In this document: piece by piece, positions 35,029 to 40,620 of the stretch
How the letters are laid out: each line of letters begins with the position of its first letter
Numbering within the stretch: position 1 is the stretch's first letter
DNA from: Methylobacter psychrophilus
GTDB lineage: Bacteria; Pseudomonadota; Gammaproteobacteria; Methylococcales; Methylomonadaceae
Reading direction: 5' to 3'
DNA: 40,620 bases
Assembly (NCBI RefSeq): GCF_025583945.1
Contig: NZ_JAOEGU010000036.1
Span: forward strand, 1 to 40,620
Translations under genes and position numbers: made by a program
Notes under the pieces: model-generated
What the model saw: the letters and a program-made list of their open reading frames with translations, nothing else
Databases searched by the model: none
What the model was told of the DNA's origin: nothing

Positions 35029-36375
35029 TTATTTATTAATTACTGTCAGCTCTACTCGCTCAAATGGAAGTCCAATTAACCCATAGCGAACTTTACTGGA
35101 TGATACCGTAATAATCAGTGCATCGTGCATCCAATGATGCTGTATTTGCTCATGAATATCCCCATCCGCGACAGAGACCATAACGACATATTGACCATTA
35201 GGAAGCATGGGTAAAGTAAAGTCAAAGATACCATCGAATGACATACCCGCTGAAATTGGGGTAGGTTTAAGATGGGTAAAAGCCAGTGTGTTTTCGCCGA
35301 ACAAATCCTGTCCCAGACGATCCCGTACCAAAAACCCCAGAATCGGATTTTGCAGTGGTTTATGCGCTTTCGCACGCACAGTCATACGAACGCGCTCACC
35401 GCCTTCAAAGAAACCTTCCTGACCAGGCGACAGTCGCGTAAGTGAAACAGAAACGATAACCGCATGGCCAGTTTTCCAGCCGCTCGCCGCATCAATATTA
35501 TTGCGCACTGTGGCAACAGCACCATAATCAATGATTTGTGAAGTTTCTTTATCTGAAGCGGTTGCATCATCCATTACACGAGGTTCTATCGAAGTCAGCA
35601 CGGACTCCTCACCGTAGATCTCCTGCAACGTATACTGCAAATAAGCTTCCGAAACGCTTTTTGCCGTACCAATAGCTTCCATTCTACCATTATTAAGCCA
35701 GATGCCGGACTCACATAGATTCTGCACCGAGGCGGTATCGTGACTGACAAAAATTAGCGAACCATTTTCCTGAAATCGGCGGATAAAACGCATACATTTT
35801 TGTATAAACACGGCATCACCGACTGCCAGCGCTTCATCTACCACCAAAATATCGGCATCCACATGGGCAATAACAGCAAAAGCCAGACGCACCATCATAC
35901 CACTGGAATAAGTTTTGACGGGTTGCTCAATAAAGTCACCAATGTCAGCAAAAGCAACAATATCAGCAAAGCGGGCATCAATTTCTTGATGACTTAAACC
36001 CAGCACCGAGGCATTCATATAAACATTTTCACGCCCGGTAAATTCAGGATTAAAACCGGAACCAAGCTCCAACAAAGCCGCCACACGGCCTTTGGTTTGA
36101 ACGCTACCACTGGTTGGACTGAGCGTACCGCAGATCATTTGCAAAAGCGTAGATTTACCACTACCATTACGTCCGATAATACCAACGGTTTCACCTTTTT
36201 TAACCTCAAAAGAAAGGTCTTTAAGTGCCCAGAATTCACGAAAATATTGTTTGGGCGCTTGCCCTGCCAAACGTTGCAAACGAGGTAGCAAAAACTGCTT
36301 CAGCCGATCACGCGGGTTGTCATAGATTTGGTAGCATTTGCTGAGCTGTTGAACTTTTATGGCGATGTCAGTCAT
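35029..36375 (-). CDS. Polysaccharide ABC transporter ATPase (Wzt-like) with C-terminal substrate domain
   Basis: The 448-residue protein has an N-terminal ABC ATPase of the ABCA/KpsT-Wzt kind: Walker A GRNGSGKST (68-76), the Q-loop area ALLELGSGFNPEFTGRENVY, signature YSSGMMVRLAFAV (near 165), Walker B ILVVDEALAVGD, and FVSHD. Residues about 285-448 are an extra beta-rich domain matching the Wzt C-terminal carbohydrate-binding type, which in E. coli O8/O9a reads the chain-terminating cap. It should energise export of a lipid-linked glycan. Its partner permease (Wzm) should lie just upstream, but the upstream gene is an unrelated protease, so the permease must be elsewhere. The methyltransferase gene follows after 40 bases. 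Confidence 0.9.
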   Translation of the reverse strand: MTDIAIKVQQLSKCYQIYDNPRDRLKQFLLPRLQRLAGQAPKQYFREFWALKDLSFEVKKGETVGIIGRNGSGKSTLLQMICGTLSPTSGSVQTKGRVAALLELGSGFNPEFTGRENVYMNASVLGLSHQEIDARFADIVAFADIGDFIEQPVKTYSSGMMVRLAFAVIAHVDADILVVDEALAVGDAVFIQKCMRFIRRFQENGSLIFVSHDTASVQNLCESGIWLNNGRMEAIGTAKSVSEAYLQYTLQEIYGEESVLTSIEPRVMDDATASDKETSQIIDYGAVATVRNNIDAASGWKTGHAVIVSVSLTRLSPGQEGFFEGGERVRMTVRAKAHKPLQNPILGFLVRDRLGQDLFGENTLAFTHLKPTPISAGMSFDGIFDFTLPMLPNGQYVVMVSVADGDIHEQIQHHWMHDALIITVSSSKVRYGLIGLPFERVELTVINK

Positions 36376-36681
36376 GACTAATTATTGCTTTCCTGGAAGA
36401 ATTTTTTGGTTACTATCTTATGTATTGAAATAATTTCTAATGATTGGGATTTATACGTAATTAATAAATATCTTTCCGGTATTAATCCAACTACTTATCG
36501 ATCCATTCAAAAACGTTACAGTATTATCCTTGATTGAATCGAAAACATTCATAAGACTTACAACCACACATCCAAGAGAAAATTTTAAATATCCAGATCG
36601 CAATTCAAACAATCAGGGTTAATTTGGCTCTCTCCTTTCGAAGATCTATTGGCTAACAAATTTTAAAACGATAAAGTTTAC
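36376..36681. other. Intergenic region between the RTX protease and Wzt genes
   Basis: This stretch of 306 AT-rich bases has no open frame or strong hairpin. It must contain the 3' end of the protease message and the promoter of the leftward Wzt operon; I could not place either convincingly. Confidence 0.4.
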
Positions 36682-38160
36682 TCAACCTATAAACAAATAA
36701 CCATTGCCCGCCACTTCCTTTGCAACGCCTGTCGGTATCTGGGACAACGCCAAACCGGTCAAGGTGATGGAAGTATCAATCAGATGATCATTATTTAAGT
36801 CATAATGGTAAGTCGCACCTTTATAGCCATCCGCACCCTGATTTTCCATGGCAAATACTTGTTTGCTGACGCCGTTATTCCAGCCCCATATATTAATTTG
36901 ATCACCTGCGCTAAAGTCGGTTACCGTTGACCAGGTTATCGTACCTCCGCGACCATCCAAAAATATAGTATCGTTACCACTGCCACCAGTCAGGAAGTTT
37001 GATCCTGTGCCACCATCAAGTACATCATTACCGGCACTGCCATTGGCGGCATCGTCACCGCCCTGTAAATTCATAAAGTCGTTATATATTGATCCGGTAA
37101 TCACATCCCCGGTTGCTTTTCCCAGTAATTCATAGTCCAAAAAAGTAACCGGGCCCGTATATTTGGTAGGCATAACATAACTTGATGTACCGTCGCTGGC
37201 ACTTGAGGTAAACAAAGGCACTGGCGTGTACTGCGCAATAAATTCATTAATCGATAAGTTTGCATCCGAAAAGCTCAGGTTTTCTATACTTAATAAGGTA
37301 TCTGTACCTTCCAAGCTCTTGACCATCAGAGTATTGCCGTCACTTGAGCGACCGATTTCAGTAACAGCACCCTTATTGAAATTAAAAGTTACTGTGTCAT
37401 TGCCAGCACCACCATCAAATAAATCATCACCACTTGTACCCACTAAAGTATCATTTCCTGAAGTATCAGTAGTGACGCTGTTTAACAAAGTATTATTCTG
37501 AGATAACTCGGTAATGATCGTATTGTAAACAGATGAGTTACCAATATCGGCCCACCATTTGCCAGTACTCTTAACGCCAATAACAGAATTACCCACCAGG
37601 AGCGGCCCTCCAGAGCTTCCTGCCCCCATAACCTCTATTGATGATTCGTAAATACCGTAGTCCCAATTGTTAAAAACCGCTGCTGACTGCATCATCATTC
37701 CAGTGGATCCAACTGGATAACCAACTGCTATTGCTGCCTGGTTTCCGTTATAACCGGGATCTAATCCCAACCAACCCAATGTGTCGCCAATTGGAGTATC
37801 AATACCTATCAACGCGATATCAAACTGGGATTCGCTTTGCAGCATCGTCTGATTGTTTCCATCGGAATAGATTTGCGATGTCCAGGCCTTCGCTGTCCAT
37901 TTCGAGAAAGTTGGATTTGAAAGCCATGATTCAAACGATCCGGTATTCGCGTTGTAATCAGCCCCGAAATAGAATTCAAAGCCTGTGGCCCAGCCTTTTT
38001 CATCAGGATTAAATACACAATGACCAGCTGTCAAAATGTCGTTCCGTCCCACGAGACTACAAGTGCCGAGAGTTATTGAACCATCAGACCATGTTGTCTT
38101 GATCAGCCCAATATTATTGTATGGCTGACTGTTTCGTTCGCTAAAGTTAAGCTCAATCAT
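36682..38160 (-). CDS. Secreted trypsin-like serine protease with RTX repeats
   Basis: The 492-residue protein has a V8/trypsin-like protease domain (about 15-215) with the whole triad: LTAGHC (His47), SQFDIALIGID (Asp114) and GAGSSGGPL (Ser183). Two RTX blocks follow: GNDTLVGTSGDDLFDGGAGND (about 234-255) and a second near 370-400 (GSAGNDVLDGG, GGSGNDTIFLDGRGG). These bind calcium outside the cell. The C-terminal 90 residues (TDFSAGDQINIWGW... ending GYLFIG) form a conserved module shared with the fragment at 38845. There is no N-terminal signal, so secretion should use the type I operon at 27138-31586. A roughly 120-residue linker separates the repeat blocks. The ATG at 38158-38160 has no strong ribosome site. 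A MITE-like element ends about 40 bases upstream and may affect its promoter. Confidence 0.88.
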   Translation of the reverse strand: MIELNFSERNSQPYNNIGLIKTTWSDGSITLGTCSLVGRNDILTAGHCVFNPDEKGWATGFEFYFGADYNANTGSFESWLSNPTFSKWTAKAWTSQIYSDGNNQTMLQSESQFDIALIGIDTPIGDTLGWLGLDPGYNGNQAAIAVGYPVGSTGMMMQSAAVFNNWDYGIYESSIEVMGAGSSGGPLLVGNSVIGVKSTGKWWADIGNSSVYNTIITELSQNNTLLNSVTTDTSGNDTLVGTSGDDLFDGGAGNDTVTFNFNKGAVTEIGRSSDGNTLMVKSLEGTDTLLSIENLSFSDANLSINEFIAQYTPVPLFTSSASDGTSSYVMPTKYTGPVTFLDYELLGKATGDVITGSIYNDFMNLQGGDDAANGSAGNDVLDGGTGSNFLTGGSGNDTIFLDGRGGTITWSTVTDFSAGDQINIWGWNNGVSKQVFAMENQGADGYKGATYHYDLNNDHLIDTSITLTGLALSQIPTGVAKEVAGNGYLFIG

Positions 38161-38200
38161 TGGTGTGTTCCGGATAACAAGTAATTAATTTACCAAGTAA

Positions 38201-38435
38201 GGCAACTCGCAATAAATAAGCCCCCAATTTATAGTCTCCACATACTTAACTTAATGGCAGTAACCGTACCTGACACCTTGATAATTTGGAGTACAAACCC
38301 AGGTTTGTACTCCGGCCTTTAGGCAACTGGCAATAATAGTCTGCACACGCTTCGTACACAGCGTTGCAGGAATCATTAAATCGGTGATGCTCCCAGAGTC
38401 AGGTAATGATTGGGTGGTATTTATTGCGAGTTACC
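38201..38435. mobile_element. MITE-like element with 18-bp inverted ends
   Basis: GGCAACTCGCAATAAATA (38201-38218) and TATTTATTGCGAGTTACC (38418-38435) pair at 17 of 18 positions. TAA directly flanks both ends (38198-38200 and 38436-38438), consistent with a 3-bp target duplication. A third, less exact copy of the end lies inside as a direct repeat (38322-38338). No transposase is encoded in its 235 bases. The rest of the 38161-38844 gap contains only the hairpins listed separately. Confidence 0.55.
38288..38313. repeat. Perfect 26-base palindrome
   Basis: GGAGTACAAACC, CA, GGTTTGTACTCC: two perfect 12-base arms with a 2-base centre, inside the MITE-like element. It would form a strong cruciform or hairpin. 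Confidence 0.75.
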
Positions 38436-38564
38436 TAAGAAAGTAAAGTAATTGCCTGCTGTAATGATAAGCACTGTTCATTCAATTAAAAAATAACTTA
38501 AAAGTAACAAAATTTACAATCCCATTACTTCTGATTTAAAAGCTATTGAAATCTTCAACAGTTT

Positions 38565-38600
38565 CGGTCAGGATTGCGCGCCACTGACCGGTATTTTTTA
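38565..38600 (+). terminator. Rho-independent terminator-like hairpin on the plus strand
   Basis: CGGTCAG (38565-38571), a 12-base loop and CTGACCG (38584-38590), then GTATTTTTTA. It has the form of a plus-strand terminator, yet no plus-strand gene ends here; see the findings. Confidence 0.5.
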
Positions 38601-38657
38601 TGATAACAAATCATTCAACACTTTCGTGAAAAAATGAAAAATACCCACTATTAACAG

Positions 38658-38693
38658 AATAAAGGCTACATAGTAAACCATGTAGCCTTTATT
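38658..38693. terminator. Strong hairpin downstream of the decayed RTX gene
   Basis: AATAAAGGCTACAT, AGTAAACC, ATGTAGCCTTTATT: perfect 14-base arms with an 8-base loop. Its place about 150 bases beyond the 3' end of the leftward RTX fragment suggests a terminator for that gene. The U-rich tail is short, so it may instead be a stabilising stem. Confidence 0.5.
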
Positions 38694-38844
38694 ACAATCA
38701 GAACAACACAAAATACCTGTTAAGATAATTTCTGCAGTAAATCAATCGTGTTGGTTATAAGAAAAATAACTCAAGCGTTGACTGTTTGGTGAGAACGACT
38801 AAAGCCTTACACTCAAATTATCCCCACCAATGTTATATTTCAGA

Positions 38845-39363
38845 TTAACTAATATACAAATACCCATAAGCGCCAAAGCTGTCAGTCACCTGCCCGGTAA
38901 GAAAATGGGTATTGCTGCCACTGGCGATTTGATTATTCATACCTGCCAAAGTATGCCCCGTCAGGGTCAGTGAATTCAAAGCCGGATTAGTCGTACCGGC
39001 TACAGAACCATCAGGTAGCAGATTCTGAAGGTGCAATGTTAAGCCGGTATAGCCCTCTGCGCCATCGGTATTAGAAAAAGCAACCACTTTACTGACTCCG
39101 TTAACCCAACCAAAAATAGTGGCGTGGTCCTGACCTTGCTAAAAATCAGTCAACGTTGACAAGGATGTATCTGCCATTCTGCCATCCAGAAAGACAGTAT
39201 CGTTACCCTCACCACCGCTCAAAAAGGACGACCCTTTAGAGTCGTCAATCATATCATTGCCTGCGCCGCTATTGACGGCTTTATTACCGCTGCCGGCTAC
39301 CTTGATAAAATCATTACTCTTTGAGCCAATAATAACCACGTTGGCGGACTCATCTATTATAGA
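38845..39363 (-). pseudogene. Decayed C-terminal fragment of an RTX protein, paralogue of the protease
   Basis: The frame from about 39363 reads IIGSKSNDFI, GAGNDMIDD, SSFLSGGEGNDTVFLDGR and STLTDF, stops at TAG (39139-39141), then continues in the same frame as QGQDHATIFGWVNGVSKVVAF and on to GAYGYLYIS. It aligns along its length with the last 150 residues of the protease at 36682, including FLDGR, TDF, GWxNGVSK and the final GYLxI. The 5' part is missing because an IS701-like transposase begins right at its edge. Both the truncation and the internal stop make it a pseudogene; the intact parent was probably also a type I secretion substrate. Confidence 0.85.
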
Positions 39364-39365
39364 AG

Positions 39366-40433
39366 TTACGCATTGACGGCAGATGAAAAAAAGGGGTTTA
39401 AACTTTTTTTTCCAATGATAAATTCAGAAATGAAAGTAGCAACGACCTTTTTGAACAATTCATGGCGTATTTGGTAACAGTTCGTAATGGTATTGTTTGT
39501 CGTAAGTCTTTGCAATTGAACATAACCATAAATAGCGGCAAACAAATGATTCTTCGTAGCCTGCTTACCACGCACTTGAAACTTTTCGATATTACAAACC
39601 TGTTTGATGGCACGATGATATTGTTCGATTTGCCAATGCTTATCATGTTCAAGGTCAAATGCTTGACTATCAAACTGGCTGAGTTTTTCTTCGTTGGGTA
39701 GATAAACCACATAATGACGCAGCTGGTCTTTTAGCCGTGTTCGAAAAAGTTTAACGTTTCCATAATCCTTCAACCAGACCAGTAAGCCATTTTCTGGGAT
39801 ATTGAGCTTTTGAACTTGCTGCCAAACTCCTTTTTCAATTGAAACGGTACGGTTGCTTTTAATCGCAAACATAAACCCTAAGTCATTATTTTTTATAACT
39901 TTAAGGTTCTTTACACAACTGTACCAGCTGTCACCAGTTACCATAGCCGACTTAAGTCCCCATGCTAAAACTTCATGAAGCATCTCCAGAAAATACTCAT
40001 TTTTCGTTTTTTTTTCACTTTTATCGACCACTCTAAAATTCACCGGATAATGAACGCCTTGTATGTCAGTGTAATACATCGTGACAAGGTTGATGCCTTG
40101 CACGCTGGCATGATGCTTTCCAGACCAAAAATAACCAATAAAAGCGATATAGTTTGCATAAGGTTTATCTAAAACACTATCGTCAATGCTTAATGTTCCA
40201 CCGTTAAGATTCAGTAATGGTTTGACTTCGTTGAGTAAATCTTTGCCATCATAAGATTCTCGATTCAAAAAACGATTAACACTATCATGTGAAATGTTCA
40301 TGTGTTCTCCCAATCGTCTACAGCTTACATAGCTTGGTTCGCTCAATAAAAAACCGGTATACATCGATAAATTGCAACGGGCTGTTGATGGTCGACTTAT
40401 TGTTCTTATCACTGTGGCGTTTTCATTAGACAT
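39366..40433 (-). CDS. IS701-like DDE transposase
   Basis: The 355-residue protein resembles IS701-family transposases of the IS4 superfamily: an N-terminal helical region (LSEPSYVSCRRLGEHMNISH, then DSVNRFLNRE), LSIDDSVLDKPY with the first catalytic Asp, FWSGKHHASVQGIN, MVTGDSWYSCVKNL with the second Asp, and HWQIEQYHRAIKQVCNIEKF with the Glu and the Y-R-K tail. It appears full-length and uninterrupted. AGGAAAG directly precedes ATG. Possible imperfect ends are TTACGCATTG at 39366-39375 and the inverted CATAGCGTAA at 40450-40459, 8 of 10 matching; no target duplication is evident. It truncates an RTX gene on its left and abuts an IS5-like gene on its right. Confidence 0.88.
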   Translation of the reverse strand: MSNENATVIRTISRPSTARCNLSMYTGFLLSEPSYVSCRRLGEHMNISHDSVNRFLNRESYDGKDLLNEVKPLLNLNGGTLSIDDSVLDKPYANYIAFIGYFWSGKHHASVQGINLVTMYYTDIQGVHYPVNFRVVDKSEKKTKNEYFLEMLHEVLAWGLKSAMVTGDSWYSCVKNLKVIKNNDLGFMFAIKSNRTVSIEKGVWQQVQKLNIPENGLLVWLKDYGNVKLFRTRLKDQLRHYVVYLPNEEKLSQFDSQAFDLEHDKHWQIEQYHRAIKQVCNIEKFQVRGKQATKNHLFAAIYGYVQLQRLTTNNTITNCYQIRHELFKKVVATFISEFIIGKKSLNPFFSSAVNA

Positions 40434-40438
40434 CTTTC

Positions 40439-40620
40439 CTAAATACAGCCATAGCGTAAGTTAACAAGAGCAGCCACTAAATTCCATGTCAAAGAGTAAT
40501 GCTTGTGTTTGCCCCGATAAACATCTTTGGCAATCCTGAAAATTTTGCATCGGCGATTAACATGCTCAATAAAAATACGCTGTTTTGATAGTGCCTTATT
40601 ATCGGCTTTGTCTTCTGCCG
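40439..40620 (-). CDS. IS5-like transposase, C-terminal part (runs off the window)
   Basis: The leftward frame entering from the window edge gives SKQRIFIEHVNRRCKIFRIA, then RGKHKHYSLTWNLVAALVNL and a TAG at 40439-40441. The E-H-V-x-R-x-x-K-x-F-R-I block with the catalytic Glu is typical of the DDE_Tnp_4 group of IS5-type transposases. About 60 codons are visible. The stop lies only five bases before the start of the IS701-like gene, so the two elements are nested or their junction is a former insertion site. Whether the rest is intact cannot be seen. Confidence 0.75.
   Translation of the reverse strand, partial: AEDKADNKALSKQRIFIEHVNRRCKIFRIAKDVYRGKHKHYSLTWNLVAALVNLRYGCI

Noticed and set aside
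1-40620. Search for tRNA, rRNA, riboswitches and phage genes
   Set aside because: Nothing with the expected structure or conserved sequence was seen by eye; a covariance-model scan would be needed to exclude small RNAs.

Overview
The window looks like a chromosomal segment of a Gram-negative gammaproteobacterium of moderate to low GC. The lipid A genes, RND pump, TolC/HlyD type I secretion system and Wzt-type exporter ATPase all imply an outer membrane. The gene set (gnnA/gnnB next to lpxB, NifJ with a dihydroorotate-dehydrogenase-like partner, a DUF3683 giant flavoprotein, encapsulated-ferritin-type protein) would suit a methanotroph-like (Methylococcales) genome. That placement is inference from gene content, not shown by a marker gene. 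No rRNA, tRNA or CRISPR array was seen.

Layout. 73-3223: an inositol-monophosphatase-family phosphatase, a hypothetical gene whose upstream reading frame is cut by one stop codon, and a membrane protein resembling a pentameric ligand-gated ion channel. 3285-7947: nifJ overlapping a DHOD-like gene. 8211-12380: lipid A locus gnnA-gnnB-lpxB, read leftward, with a REP-associated tyrosine transposase (RAYT), its REP palindromes and a 30-codon gene remnant lying between gnnB and lpxB. 12720-19190: a TetR regulator with a candidate operator, then an RND tripartite efflux operon (outer-membrane factor, adaptor, pump), followed by a BamE/SmpA-like lipoprotein, an IS3 remnant and a small secreted protein. 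20512-22769: redox/iron group of glutathione reductase, Prx5-type peroxiredoxin and an EncFtn-type ferritin without an encapsulin. 22940-26851: a roughly 1300-residue FAD/Fe-S oxidoreductase. 27138-31586: a complete type I secretion operon (ABC, HlyD, TolC). 31761-36375: surface-polysaccharide genes, namely a methyltransferase-glycosyltransferase fusion, a methyltransferase with a long coiled coil, and a Wzt-like ABC ATPase with a C-terminal substrate domain but no permease beside it. 36682-40620: a trypsin-like RTX protease, a decayed paralogue of its C-terminal half, an IS701-like transposase and the end of an IS5-like transposase.

How it fits together. The RTX protease has no signal peptide and carries C-terminal glycine/aspartate repeats, so the type I system about 5 kb away is its obvious exporter. 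The coiled-coil methyltransferase next to Wzt suggests chain capping and length control of a surface glycan, comparable to WbdD/Wzt. The lipid A genes predict 3-amino-glucosamine (amide-rich) lipid A.

The intergenic DNA is rich in repeats: a three-copy 33-35 bp palindrome family, the RAYT-linked REP with three copies inside the transposase reading frame itself, CACGAAG-type repeats with MITE-like termini, and a second MITE-like element with 18-bp inverted ends. The most unusual observations are the REP copies inside the RAYT gene, the channel-like protein, the unaccompanied EncFtn, and the possible methyltransferase-ruler/Wzt pair.
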